Notes under the pieces: model-generated | What the model was told of the DNA's origin: nothing | Seen by the model: the letters and a program-made list of their open reading frames with translations, nothing else | Database searches by the model: none | Shown here: piece by piece, positions 1 through 13,900 of the stretch | How positions within the stretch are numbered: position 1 is the stretch's first letter | How the letters are laid out: each line of letters starts with the position of its first letter | Source: Nitzschia sp. DOCU1 | Lineage: Eukaryota; Bacillariophyta; Bacillariophyceae; Bacillariales; Bacillariaceae | Direction: 5' to 3' | NCBI GenBank assembly: GCA_951394045.1 | Contig: OX595990.1 | Location: 3,464,549 to 3,528,548 of the forward strand | Length of the DNA: 64,000 bases | Translations under genes and position numbers: made by a program

Positions 1-3000
1 TGTCCCCTGAACCTTGAAGATCGAGCAGGAACTCCTTTTTCTCCTCAGCTGAACCCTTAGCGCCAGGCGCTATACAGTCTAATAGTTTCTCGCGGCTGCA
101 GAAAACGCCGTCTATGGAGTCGATCTCCAATTGTTCCTTCCCATACAGACTCGACAGCGGGCTCTGGCTCTTCTTTTTCTCTTGTGAATGACCTGTTGCC
201 GAAAGAACAATGTCAACTTCGTCGTCGTTATCATCAAAAAGTTCTTGCTCTAGAAGTTCGCAAAGAACGACATTCAGAGGAACCTCATTTCCTACAGGGC
301 GGTTCCATAGGTATCCCTGAACAATGTCCCGCAGCTGGGGAGGGATTCGAGCTCGGCCATCGGGTTTCGTTTCCACGTCGTCGGCCCATTTGAAGAAGTT
401 GCACCGCTGGCCTCTTTCTTTCCCGCAAACGTAGAATCGACGATCCTTGTTCTTGCCTTTCGCGCTTCTTCTCCGTACTGCAGGGATCTTGTGGACTTCG
501 CACACGACGTCTGGGTGCGTTTTGGATCGTCCGTCGTCATCGGCATGCAATTGATCCAAAAAAGACAAGACGTCGTCGTCCGGGAGAAGGAGGAGCTGAA
601 TCGAGCGTATGCAAGAGATTATGGACCACACGTGCCCTTGGAAGTTACCTTTGTCTGACGCTTTGCGGCTGAGCAAATAGGAGATACCTTGGGATACTTC
701 TCTTGCGTAACGACGGGCCCGGTCATTCTTGGAGTCTCTGTTTGCTGAGCTTCGAATCAACTCCAGGATCAGACGGAGAACGGGCGAAAGCTGGGTACTT
801 CTACGTCCGGTTTTGAGCATGCTGGAGAGGACCTCCAAAGTACTTGCGAAGAGGTAGGATACGAAGTCCTCGTAGGCTTGTGGTTCAGCCCCCTCCTGCC
901 CATATTCTGACGCGGTTTCGCCAAGACTCATACGGAGCGCTCGCTGCAATTCCTCGTCTTCTTCCATGGCATCAGACTGCGCGCTCTGTCGAGTCGTTGC
1001 CTTGACGTCAACTTGTTCGACATCCATTTTCTTCAGAGGCACAGGGTGCATCTGTCGGAGCTGCGCGCATGTGAGCTTGGTTACCGCGCCAACGGTGCGG
1101 CCATTGATCGTTACTTGCACGCTTGACGAGAACTTATTTTTCTCTGCAAACTTCTCGGCTACTGCATAGCACTCCTTGCACAGGCTTTCAAGGGAGGGAA
1201 AATAACGGTTGGGTGAGACAAAGCCCGCAGACGACAAAGCTGCGCATAACCAAACGTACTCTATGTCTAGCGCTTCCTCCAAAAACGTATACCTGATTTC
1301 CTTCATGGGGCATGTGGCGCAACTGTCGCACTTGTAAGCAACCAGTCTTAAGTCTTGCAGCACTCGGAAGAGATCTGCATCCTTATGATTGGAGGCCCCC
1401 CTCCTCTGGCAGAACGATGAAATCGCCATACATGCCACTTCTGCTACCTCAAGGTTGCTCGACTCGAGAAATCTCTTCACAACGTCAAATTTTGCCAAAT
1501 ATTTTCCTCGCTCTATATTGAGGTCAATTGCGATCTCAGTCAAGCATAACTCGATAATTCCTCCTGCGCCTTCAATAAGATCGTTGCAAGGGAGGTACCT
1601 CCGTGCGCCTTCGAGAATAAGTCTGCTCGCCTCTATCGCGAGAGAACCTGCCGATTCTTCATTCTCCGCTACGCTTTCCATGGCTTGTAAGTAATTCATC
1701 GGCCGTTCTCGCGAAATTTTGGTGACCGCAGAGAGACAATCCCGAAGGATGGATCGCGCAGACTCCCATAGTGCCTTCACGTCGGCGGACTCAGCCATCA
1801 TGGTTTCCTCGACCAGCTGGTTGGCGTCGAGCAAGGCCTTCGACCACCCGCGTAACATGCTTTCGTCGTAAAGGGAGCTACGTACACGCTCATCTGGCTC
1901 CAAAGTCCTCACAAGATGTCGAACGGTCTCACTCACAGCTTTGCTTTTCGTGTAGCTGGTATACTCAACAAGCTCCCGAAGAAAATCCCTTTGGTTGGCA
2001 ACTATCGGCTGAGCCGATTGCGGCGACAATCCACACAAGTACGACAATGACTGCGCGCTCAGAAGTAGGCCCTTCGTGGCGTCGTTCTCGTTGCCGATAT
2101 CATGAGGTGCTTCTTCTTTTGTATCTAGGTTTGTCTGACCGTGGTCCACCCCTTCGCTCTGGATGTAAGACCGGGGGATCCAAGGCGCCAGTTCTTCCCG
2201 CTCGGTCCCATAAACTTCAATTGAATCGACGCTGCTGTTGCTGGTGGAATCAAACGACGGGCCGATCCCCACTGTCACCATGCCATTTCGAACACCGAGA
2301 GAAATCTCCTCGTTTGTCAGGGGCGCGCTGTACCACTTCTTGACTCGAGGAAGCAAATCTAGCGGGCGTCCTTGCACAAATATCTTGGTCGGGACGTTGC
2401 TCGGCGTTGTGCCGACTAGAATTCGAAGGGCGACAATCGCATGGGTTCGATCCAGACCGGTACTGGCAGACTGTTCAGGAGCTCCACTTGTCTTCTCCGT
2501 CTTTTTCGGACGCAGCGAGATGGTAATAGTACAGCCCTCGCGGCGGTGGCAAACAAGAGAAGAACTCCTGTCTCGCAGCAAACGTGACTTCAATTCAGCA
2601 GAATCACTTTGAAATGACTCGGGGGTGAGAGGCAGTCTGGTCTTCAGCAGTTTTCACAAGGTGGACTTACCAGCCAGTGCCGTCGCCCATGAATACGACT
2701 TCATCGCAGTCGCTAATGTTTCTCAACTTCTCGAAAATAGTTAGCGGAAACACCGGCCTTTTAACTTGCAAGGAAGAAATTCCTGAGAGGGAGACGAGAG
2801 CAAGCTGAGCATTTCTGTTTCCGCCTTCCATCTCAACCGTGTCGACAACTTCCTCCCCAAAAACTAGCAGCGATCCGGCCGATGTTGCCGTACACAAGTA
2901 TGTTCGCTCGCCAAAAGAGCGACTTTCCTTCATCGCATCTCCCACGAATGGCATCGAGAAGGCACATAACCCTTCGAACGATAAACTCAGGCTAAGACCG

Positions 3001-6000
3001 AGAGAGCCTGTTGATGACCACACGATTTCCTTGACACGGACGTCATATTCATTGAATTCGACGCAGATGACCTTTGGTTGATTGGTTCTGGAAGATCGAC
3101 CGATGCATGCTGCTCTGAAGAACGTTCCATTTTCGTTGTATACGACCCCGAGTTCAGTCCAATGATTGTATGGACCAACGATCGCGTGTCCATCGATGCC
3201 ATTCCAAAGAATTTCCGACGATAGAACGTGAGGAAGAAGCTCGAAAGATCCTTCAACGTTCCCATCCTTGTCGAGCAACAAGGCGAGAACACAAGACGAT
3301 ACACATTTGTAGAGCAGAATTCGACTCTGCTTCAGGTAGACAATCCTCGATCCTTCGCCGAGGGACTTCGCTGCTGATCCTACAATACCAACAGAGGAAC
3401 CAGACCGCGCCCTGACTCCAGTTGTTGGCAACGAAACAGACCCACTAAGTTCACACGGCTGGTCGTTGGGGGCTTCCAAACGACCCTCTGAGTCTTCTTT
3501 TAGATCAACTGAGTGAAGTCGGCCATTTTCGAGCAACATGAACATCTTCGACGTGGTTCCTTGTTCCGGCCGCCGTGAAGGGAAAACCGCACTTTCTGGG
3601 CCATCCGAGACGCTCAATGGCACCAAAGCGATGTCGCGAAGGGACGCCTCGAAACCCAAATTATATGCAACAACCGCATTTGAGCGTTTGTCTTTGCTTC
3701 TTGAAATGTCGAATACACGCACATATCGCCCACAACCGACGACAAGGTTTGTCTGGGAACCTGGCACAAAGTCGCACTTGACAAGGTAGTCAGTCTCCCC
3801 ATCATTTTGATCCAGATCGAGTGCGAGATCAATGGTCGTTTCTACGCCGTCCCAGTGGGGTTTAATGACTACGACGCAGGCTTCGGAGACACCCCAAACA
3901 ATCAAGTGTCGCTCATTCTCGGGGCACAAACGCATTCCAACGATATTGAATGCCACCGTAGTGGACCCAAGAATACACATCTGCTGTCTAGAGAGCGGAG
4001 TTTCGTATGCTTTTCCGCCATATCGGGTCGCGGCAGCAGGCATGGCACTGCAAAAAACAAGGGAACACGGCTCGGCAATCACCAAGCGGCCTCGGCTGTC
4101 AGCGACTAGATTGCATCGTGTGATATCGTGTCTTGATAGCTTCGCAAGCAAGTGAGCATTCGTTGACGTATCTGACGACATCCTTGTCTGGAATCCTTTC
4201 GCAGACCGGACGGGAATCATGGTCTTCGCCGATAAATGCTTCAGATCTAGCGGCTTGGCGTGTCGCCCGCGCAACTGTTTTCGAAAAGCAAACGGCGGTA
4301 CTCGGTGTGCTGGCCTCGTGCTGGCCTGCGTGATGTCGTTCCAAACTGGGAGAATTTTGGCATCAGACGAACTCGCATCTTTCCATGCCAAGAACTTTTG
4401 TCGAAGCAGATCGAAGAGCGCAATGAACCACGGTTCTCCAAACGAGGACTTGGAGAGTTTGGAAAGTGCGAGCTTGGTCTGACGACCGAAGGACTTGAAT
4501 GCGATTTCGACACTGAGCGAGGGAAACGTAGGTTCCTTCTGGTCAACCCGTTTCGTAGAATAATCAACTTTCTGCTCGGCAACGTTGACTGATGATCTTT
4601 CCGCCTCGGTCAGCTTCTTAACCTCATCCTCCGGGAGCTGCATCATGCAGCGGCAAGAAACTCGGTTTTCAGAAGACGCAGTCCCATCTTCCGCTGCACA
4701 ATCGCAAAAGAACGAGCTATATCGCGAGTAAGACACGTCGTGCCCCTTGTGACACACTAGAGCACAAAGGGTGCAGCAACCCTTCTCCCAGACGAGACCG
4801 CAGGTGTAGCAATTGTACCAATGTTGTCCGTGGTATCCAGTCTTTTCCACAAATGAACACCTTCTACCGAGTGGGGCGATGGCCTTTGGAGAATGGTGCG
4901 GCTCATCGTTTTTCTTTTCATTTACGGGGCTATCGACGACCTTCATCTTGTCTTCGCCCGAGAATGCATCACTGAGATGCTTGACGAAGGCGAAAAATTT
5001 CGTTACAAGTTCCAAGTCCACGACACCTTCGCCTGTTACGATCGGATCGCCACCACTTTCGAGTGCAAGAATTTTGGAACCAATCTCATTGAGGGAGTGG
5101 AACCGGCACCCGAACGCTAGCAAGGTATCAAAAGCGTGCTCGAGTTGATTCATCTGTTGAGCACGTGGCCATGAGCTGAAAGATTCAACTAGAACCTCAT
5201 AGACAAACTCAGCCGGCTCAAATGTGCCATCTGTTCCCTCTGCATTCACGCTGCTCATCATGTGCAGCAAGAGATGCGACAGCTCGACTCTGTGGGAGGA
5301 GTACGGCGACACGTCGTCGCCGAGGCAACACAAGTCGTCGAGAATGAGATTTCTGATCTGCGCTCGATCGACGCCATTGAACTCCTTGATCACAGCATTG
5401 AGTACTACCGGCGGCGTGGATGGGTGTCTCTTAAGTAGCGTTTGTTCTGACCCCACCAATCGTCCAAGAAGAACAGCCGAGCAAGCCCGGCTACGATCGT
5501 TTGTCTTTACTTGGGCACGGCACAGGATTGCAACAAGATCTTTTATGCTCTCCAAGCGACTTTCGAGGCTAGACCAACTCAAAGTAGAACAAGTCTGTAC
5601 AAGAGCATCCATGGGCTTCCCTTTGAATACGTCAAAGATGTCCAACGAACTACCAACTATGGTGTCAATCGTATGGGATCCGGATGCCTCGTAAAAGGTG
5701 AGAAGCCTTTCCACTTCGAGCTCAGCATCTTCATCCATTTCTTCGCTTGGAGTACAGCTGAAATCTTCGACGATGAGAGTGAGACGTTCAATGATGTAAG
5801 GAAGAACTTCAAGAGCCGCGGCTTTCTGCAGAATAGCATCGGGGAGTCGAAGTACCGACTGAAGTCCGACGAAAGCGAGTCGAATCGATTGTAGACCTTC
5901 AAGGTCAGCAAAAGTCTTCGTATCTACAAATAGGTGTGCAGCAACGGCATGACAGGTACCCGACAGAGCGTCATCACCGTGGGTAGAGAGCTTGGATAGA

Positions 6001-9000
6001 AGAGCCATGGTTTCTTGCGTAGTGATGCGAACGAGTTGAGAAGTGTAACCCACATTTCCGAGCTGCTCTACGAAGCTCAGCGGTGCGACGTCGTAAGGAT
6101 CCTGGTTGTTTTCATGGAAGCTGAACGGGTGCGGCTTACGCCCGATTTTGTTGATCCCCATTCGAAGAAGAGCTGCAGCGGGGACCAGGTGACTTGTTGC
6201 AAGAGTCATGATCAATTGCCAAACTTGAGCGCGTTTCAATGCACGGTATCCCTTGTCTAATGTCTCATTGTCGTAATTCAAATCCTTCGCTGCGCCCGCT
6301 CGGGCTTCTAGCTCATCGTCAGAATCCACGACATCATCAGGTGCTTCTTCTGGATATCGCTTGACGTCCAGGCAAGCTGTAGTCAAAGCTTCCGCCAAAA
6401 GCAGCTCCCATTCACCACCAGCTCGAAGCTCGGGGATAGTAGTTTCCCACCCGCCGAGTGGTCGTTTCCGATCTTGCAGGCGTCCAATCAATCGCTGCGC
6501 GGCATTCGGACACCAAGATTCCTTGGCACCTTCTATGTTCTTGATGACGGAATCGTCCATAACAAGGTCCAAAACGCCCTCAGAAAGGCCAAACAGTGCC
6601 CCAATATCGTCTTTCCAGTCGCGATCGTCCGAGTAATGGCCAGGACCAAGCGGCGAGGTGTACGTCGGCTCATGCGTGTTCCAAGGAAGCAGATCTAACG
6701 AAAGCTCCAACGCTTCGTGATCCGACCCACTTTTATATGCTTTGAGAGCCTGCAGGAGGTTCTTGTTGTACTGCTCAAACGCTGTACTACTGAGTTTGTT
6801 CAGCATCCGTAGGGCTGTTTCAGCGTTATCAATGGCATCGGCAGAACGAATCCCATCTTGGAACATGCAACCAACGTCTAGCCAATCCGGATGGATAGGA
6901 GCAGCTCCAAAAGCATCGCAGCACTCATGTAGACGCGACATGGCATCAGCTCGGGCATCATTCTCAAAGATTCCTCCCTCAGTCTCGACGGACTCAACGT
7001 CCGAAGCCATTCGATCGCTCTCCGACGAGTATCCTCTCTGACGGCTAGGACTACGTTGCTTGGAAAAGGTGGTGGAAAAGTAATCAGATCCTGGCTTGGT
7101 ATGAGCTGCGATGCTGGACGAAACATACGTCGGAAGAGCGGCAAGCAAACAGAAGAGGGACATGGGAACTTCCTCGTCCTCGTCTGACGTCGCAGTCTCC
7201 AACAATCGTCCCATTAGAATATTCGCTCGATGCAGCGTGCTTTTGAGATTGGAGCGCATTTTTGCCAGCGGCATTGTCCTGACACCATCATCTTTGTTCA
7301 ATTCATTATGTATGAGGCAGATATCATCTCGGAGTTGCAAGAGCCGCTTGGGGTAGTCATCGGCATTGATTTGTAACGACGTCCCGTCCGCAAGCTTGAT
7401 GCGGGAATAGCCTCCTTCGGTGAGGAGCTTGCCAAGCCCATTCCATGCCGCAAACAACAAATAGCACTGATCCTTTTGAGCCGTTTCAAAGCCCAGCGCA
7501 AAGGCCGTCTCAAACATGACCTTGACTTCCTTGATCGTTTTGTCCTTCATTGTTATCAAGCTTGGACCCGGGCTTGTTGATTCAAGCTCTGGGACCACTG
7601 GGCATTCCCAGTCCCCGAAGAGACCCATGAAGCAACGCTCAAAGTAGTACCACTCATTGCTGTTGTAGAACCCAGGGGGATGAGTACTACCAGGACCGGC
7701 ATTCGCAAACAACACTTGGCGTAGCGACCGGTACGCAATGATGCTTAGCATCGCTGAGCACACAACAACTGTCCTAGCCACAAAACTGGATGATTCTGCA
7801 TTTGCTGTCAGAGCTTCGAGTTCGCCCCCCTGGTTCGTTTCAAACTTTTTGAGCGCCGGCAAGAGGATTGCGACCATCTCCTCTACACCCTTTCGTTGAA
7901 ATTCGTTTGGTAGGCGACTAAACGCTACAATCAGCGTCCGAGCGTCCATATACGAGAGCCAAATACCGTCCTCCAAAAATAGGCAACTTTGTTCCTTGGG
8001 CTTCGGTTTAATGTCATGCAGATTTTGTAGTGCTTTTCCAATCGACTTGATGTATTGCTTGACAAGGAATTGCTCGGCAGACGAATGTTCTGGTCCCACG
8101 GCAGTGCCTGTCATGTGTGCTACCAAAAATGCGTGATGGGCGGCCGGCAACGACAATGGCCACGCCGAATTTCGGCCGCTATCGGCGGGTATAGATTGAA
8201 AAATCATCTTTCGTTCGGCTTCGGAAAAGAGATATCGTATCGTTCCATCGTACTCGGCTTGACCTCGGCCTAGTACTTGACACATTGTCATGTGCATGGC
8301 CCACACGGTCTTTTCCATGGTCGAGAATTCCTTGCTATGCACATTGGTATTGGACGAAAGAGTACCATCGCCGGGCGGTCCTCCTCCTTCCTCGTCAGTT
8401 GTGGCCCGGGGAGTGGTGGCAAACTTGGACGCCCCCAATCTCGTCTTGATGAGGACCTTGTCGAGCAAATCGCCCAGCTTCAACAATTCTAGCACTTGAC
8501 TGGTAGTAAGTCCATTGCGAATCGATTGTGCCAACCCCGAGCTAGGAATCGTCTGCATGGTCAGGCAATACCGAAGTGCCGTCAAGGCATCTCTGGCCAA
8601 GGCCGCTCGTGAACTAGAAATACGTTTGTACTCCTCACCCCCGCTATCAGCAGCATCATTAGCTTCCACATCTTCAGAGCCATCATTGGTTGTTGCAGTG
8701 ACCACGGCTTGCTCTTTGGTCGTCTTGCGTTGCTTACTCTTTCGACCTCCTCCGCCAGTGCTAGTCGACTTGGCAGAAGCTACAGTAGCAGCAGCAGTGC
8801 GCTTTCGTCCACCCTTGGCCTTGGGTTTTGAATCCACATCGTCCTTGGTGGATGCGGCGGCAACAGCAGGAGTATCTGCGGACGAAGACGGCTTGAGCGT
8901 GATCGAAGCCTGAACTCGAGTATCATAGGCTCGTCGTGTCATGTTCGTGAGGAAATTAATCAATTTGTTTCCAGGAACCATGCCGTTGTTCTTGGACGGT

Positions 9001-11209
9001 TGCAGTGCCCGAAGAAATAACGAAAGCAAGTCTTCATTGGTAATTTCCGACCGTACCGTCCACATTCCCGCATAGGTACACTTCTTGCTGGAAGAGGCAA
9101 ATCCATAAGAAAACATGTCTTCGTCCTCGTCATCTTGCAACGACACATTGGAATCTTTCTTCTTTTTCTTGGACTTTTTGTCATTCTCATTTTCAGGTGC
9201 CTGCGGTTCGGTTAATTCCTTGGATAATAGAAAGATTCGTTCCAGCGTCTCGTCTCGTTCTTCCGACGAATCCGACAAGTAGGTAGCACTTGAGGAAGGG
9301 GTTTGACGCTCGAGCAGTCTCAAGGTTTCAGCCAATTGATGCAAGGCCCATTGGACTAATCGACAATCCAATGCCACTTGGTCGTCGCCCAGCATTTGAA
9401 GCACCATGGCAGCACTCATACTCGACATGGTCTTGACGACATCATTATGTTCGGCATATCCAGAGCTTGCCATGGAGACTGCAGCGGCTCGGCACAATAG
9501 CGAAAGTGTCGTGGACAATTGGGGAGCCGTAAAGACTTTTGGGGGCAAAGTAGCGGCACCAGCAGCAATACCATCCGCAACATCATTGACCAGTTGATAA
9601 GGACTTTCCACAAGACATTGTTTGTGAACTTGAAGAACATCATGAATAGCTACCATGGTCCAATCTCGAATGTCGGCTCTCATCGTAGTCTTTTCCTTGC
9701 TGCTGCCAAAATCGTCAATGCTGCCCATAATGGCAGCCGCCGAGGACGTGGACGATGCCGACGATGTGGATGTTGTTTCTCTTGAAGCCGTAAACAAACT
9801 GGCAATGTATTGATCCATTCTTCCGACCGGTGGACGTATACCACAATTGGTTCCTGATTCTGCCACAATGGCTAATAGTCGACACAATAGTCGTAGCAAG
9901 TCACCATTGCTGTTGCCAGTAATACTAGTTGCCGTGGTATCGTGCTCATCGTCGTCGTCGTCGTCGTCATCATCTTGATCATGATCCTCAGCTCCTCGCT
10001 GCAATACAAAAGGACCTTGTTGCACCAATGTATGAACACATTGCAATAATTGTACAGAACCTTGTCGATACCACACCAAGGCAATCGAAGCCCACTTCTT
10101 GACTGGATTGCGGGCATCCATGAGACGGTGCTGCTGACCCATGAGATTCTCCAAAGCTTGCGTCAGAGCTGCCAAGTCTTCCGCCATGATATTAGTACTG
10201 GGACTCGTCGAGCGAGTGTTAGTGGTTGTAGTAGAAGATGACGACGACTTGCGGCGAGTCGATCGCGAGGATCGTGGCTGCTTGGCACGTGGTGGTGGAG
10301 GTACTGCTGCTGCTGCTGCAGTTAGGCCTTGTTGCAATTGTTCGAGTTTCGTCACACATTCTTCTTCTTGTGCCGTGGCTGGAACTGCCGCACATGCGGC
10401 TTCCAAATTCTGCAAGGACCAGTCCACAACGATTGCGTCAGTTTGTGCTTGTTGTAAATGCACCAAACGATCCAAGGCTGCTGTCGCTCCACATAGAATG
10501 ACATTTTTCTGCTTGACAGACGACTCTTCCAGAATGCTAGTCGTCAAACACTGCAAAGATGCCACTGTACTAGACAAGATGGCTCGTGCCACTAGTGATC
10601 GACTGGGTGGAAAGGAAACTGCCTTGTCCAATAATTTGTCTTCCCTCGCAAAAATCTGCGACATGAAATCACACAGCGCCGCCAAGACCACAAGAGCTTC
10701 TGGATCTTGTGGCACGAGCAACAATAGGCGATTCATGACATGAGTAGCAATCACGACCCAGTAGGCATCCCAGCAAATGTCTGAAGTCGTAGTAGCACTA
10801 CTACTAGCCGTCGATTTTTGATGATAATCCATGACGACTTTGGCTTCTCCAAAGGCCACCAAGACTCGTACGGCACGATCATTGTTACTTGTAGCAATCT
10901 CGGACAAGCGTTGCACCACTTTCCACAACACGTTGCTATTACTAGCAGCGGCTGCTTTTTTGGACGAACTAATCGAGGAGAGAGAGAGAGAGAGAGATGA
11001 AAAGCAGATGAGTCATGTCCTTGATCCATGCAATCCATCCATCCATCCATCCATAAAAAGGCAGACGAGAAACGCTACACGAATAAACGAACGAAAACTC
11101 ACTTGCTAGTGGAACCAGTAGTACCTGTGGAGGTTCCTCCTCCACCACTGCCTCCGCCAGATGCAGCGGCGGACTTTGCCGATCCTCGACGTCGTTTCGT
11201 TCCCGCCAT
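1..11209 (-). CDS. UBR4: UBR4/BIG-type giant N-recognin E3 ubiquitin ligase (C-terminus beyond left edge)
   Basis: Three exons are modelled: 11209-11103, 10968-2671 and 2606-1. Intron 1 (134 nt) and intron 2 (64 nt) are GT-AG, and phase 2 is kept at both. Exon 3 has no stop down to base 1, so about 3,670 residues are present and the end is missing. A UBR zinc box at about residues 2070-2140 carries the UBR4-type Cys/His pattern (HWYNCYTCG, CTLCALVCHKGH, FFCDC); family knowledge says such boxes bind N-degrons. Exon 3 adds a UIM-like helix (DEELQRALRMSL, about 3355) and a GRF-type zinc finger (FYVCGKERGQRCNFFKW, about 3500-3545). The rest is helical with acidic and Lys-rich low-complexity stretches. 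The start ATG at 11209 opens a short basic, Gly/Ser-rich exon. The family call is strong. The exact gene symbol and the intron 2 acceptor are less certain. Confidence 0.88.
10969..11102 (-). repeat. Microsatellites inside intron 1 of the UBR4-like gene
   Basis: The intron holds a GA/TC run at about 10978-10996, which forms the polypyrimidine tract before the acceptor on the minus strand, and an ATCC run at about 11035-11053. The donor is GTGAG and the acceptor is GATTAG. Confidence 0.7.
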
Positions 11210-12733
11210 GATGGTTGCTTTGCTTTGCTTTGCTTGCTTGCTGCTGGAATCAAAGCAAATCAACACACTCCCGATCCAATAATCCAACAATAATTGACTG
11301 TATTCTTCTAATATAGATTCGACTGTCGTCGTCGTTGTCGTCGTCGTCTCTCTTGCAACAAGTGGACTATCGTGCCATCCATAGAGAATGTTACTGCTTC
11401 CGCTGGTCAATCCTTTCAGCCATGCGGATGCAATCTTGAAACATCGCCGCCGCCGGAGCATCATGGTAGCAGGTATCGTAGTAGCGACACTATGGTTCAT
11501 AGCAGGTACGTATCATCGAAAGGCCCAACAAAGAATGCGACAGATATTCACCAATCAGAGACATGGAAACTTTGGAGGACAATGACCCGACTTTAATTAA
11601 TACAGGATGGAGAACATTTCGGAAGGAGCCGTAAAGTTCATATCCTTCCAGTCTGAGAATGCAAGAATTTGCTTTGGCCCTACTCGAAGGATGACTTTTA
11701 CATCCTACGAAATCATCCAAAAATTTCCTGGCACCAAAAAACGACCATGACCCTCTTTTGGAATCAAACCTGTGAAAGCTCTTATGGCGTTCAGGCCTAG
11801 ATTCATAGCTAGCCGGGTTCTTGGAGACCTCCCTCAGCAGACTTGAGCGAGTGGAATTGTTAAAATCGGCCTACAGCCGTTGCCCTCGCTTTGCAAAATT
11901 TACGAATCGTCGAGTTCCAGACGCCATGCCAAAATGGAGGCCGAAAAGAGCCCCAAAATCGGACCTTTTCTGGCTTTTCGCAACTCTCAGGCCGTCTAGT
12001 CGAAAGAACAAGGTTATCTCATAAACTTTGACTCGTGACCGTATGGGGGTTGTAATTGGAGACGTGTCAGTCGAGGATAACCTCCTGGACACGTATGGTC
12101 AAATTCTTGGGTTTTGGCGCTCATCGGGCCAGGAACCGATTCCTACTTTTGGCAGTTTCTTTGATTGGAGCCATCTTGGCGTCTCGCCAAGCATGGATTC
12201 ATTATCCTGGCGATTGATGAAAAATTACTGGCGTAAAATGAGTGGAGAAGACGAGATGCGAAAATATTGCGTATTTTTCTCGTATGACTGGAACTACTAC
12301 CTTGGCCCTGGCCTTGGACGAGCGGTGGTTCGTACCCGATGATGAACAAGATCCTTACCCGCGTCCTCAAGTCAAACTTCAACGCAAAATCAAAGTCTCC
12401 CAAAAATCTACCCAAGTCCGACTTGCTGAATTCTCGGCTCATTCTAGTAGGCGATACCAGCAAGGTCAATAAATTATCGTCAGCACGTAATACTACTGGT
12501 GGTGGTATTATACTAAGTTCCAGACGAGGGTGTAAAGCTTTCCTGGATTGTGCAGGACTTTATTTCAAAGATTTGTGGGGGCAGAGAAAAGCTAAAACCT
12601 GGACGACTTGGCAAGTCCTTGAGCGTGTCACCAAGGGGAATACCACCAACACTTCGGCGTAGTACTGCCACAAGTTAAAAAGACGACGACGAAGGCAAGG
12701 TTCTTGAACACGTAGGAAAGAAGTCAAACGTCT
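11210..12733. other. Intergenic stretch, no gene recognised
   Basis: Only short overlapping open frames on both strands with no recognisable motif. The first 200 bases are presumably the 5' flank of the UBR4-like gene and contain a run of GTC triplets at about 11321-11348. Confidence 0.5.
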
Positions 12734-13900
12734 TTGTTTCGCAGCATTGGTTCGGCTAGACGGCTACACGCTCCTGAACGTTGTGGACGCTCTTTGGAAT
12801 CATTTAAAAGACGAGGCGGATACGGCGATTCTTTGGTGACGACCACCATCATGACAATAATGACTAATTTGGCATTGCGTTACGATGCGAAAGGCAAGTA
12901 CCACCACGAGGAGGCTAAACTCTGGCACTTGCTGTGTTTGGACACCAAAGGCAGACGCTTGGTGAGCGACCACCCTGACACTTTGGGATCAATGAGTATT
13001 TCGGCATTACTTTACTCTTCGCTACATAATCGCGAAAACTACGCCGCTGTCGATGTTTTTTCCGAGTCCCCAGCACCTCTGAAATCTACTGGAGGGGAGA
13101 TCCGCTGCGTAGCAAAAGCTGGATGGACTTGTGTGTACTAGGAAGATAATCATCGACCGACGTCGTCAAGTTGGTGCAGGAAACGTGGATCCGAAATCTT
13201 GGTGGTGCCGTCGTGAAGAAGAATTCTGCAAGAAATGGTGGCTGTGGTTTTGAAAATGGCTCGTCAAAAAGGGAAGCAACGGTGGGGCATCGACGAGGCG
13301 AGTAGATCCTACTACTGTAGCGACTGCTGCTACAATATCCACGTTTGGTTTTGGCGGCGGGGGCCACGTCACTCGACTTTTTTGCAATGGATTCCCAGCT
13401 GCGATAGCATTACCGATGACTCGTGTCTCCCTGCCGCAATAGTTCATCGGCGGTATCAGGTGACGAGGACGACGACGAGGAGTTGCTGATTGGCTGGCGC
13501 AAGCTCGTTACTCTCGCGCCTTAATAAGCGATACATCGGTTGATTTGCTTTCATGGCCAGCCATGCTTTTCTGAAGTGGAAGAAAGGATAGACGCCTTCA
13601 TTGTCTTCCAAGGACAAAGGGAAGGACAACGAGGCCCTAGTGGTGCAAATCACTATTCATCACGGAGTTGGAGTACTATCTAAATGCTTCTTCGGCGACG
13701 TGACGTCGTACTAAATTCCATTAACAGCAAGTCTACTACAACGAGTTCAGGAACATCCACAACAGCTACGTCTGGGCACAACGAATATCGAACGAACACG
13801 TCAACGAATACACTTTTGAATACAAACGGTCGAACCGAACTGAGCCTGATATCTCTTGACTGGGGCTGCCCTTTACGACTCTAGAGTTTCGAACCCTCCT
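12734..13900 (+). pseudogene. Decayed plus-strand relic with a kinesin-light-chain-type TPR fragment (duplication unit 1)
   Basis: The readable part, about 12,840-13,040, encodes NLALRYDAKGKYHHEEAKLW and then SDHPDTLGSMS. This matches the layout of kinesin-light-chain-type tetratricopeptide repeats (NLALxYxxxGKYxEAE ... HPDTLxSM). Beyond about 13,140 the frame is broken many times. The DNA still aligns base by base, with many differences, to 16.15-17.0 kb; shared stretches include GGGAAGCAAC, GCGACTGCTGCTAC and ATATCCAC. The relic faces the 3' end of the LRR gene at 13901. The original full gene cannot be named beyond a TPR-repeat protein. Confidence 0.55.

Noticed and set aside
2667..2672. 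The TAA at 2667-2669 as the real end of the UBR4-like protein
   Set aside because: It lies inside a GGTAAGT donor, and 868 further open codons with a UIM-like helix and a zinc finger follow after an in-phase acceptor.
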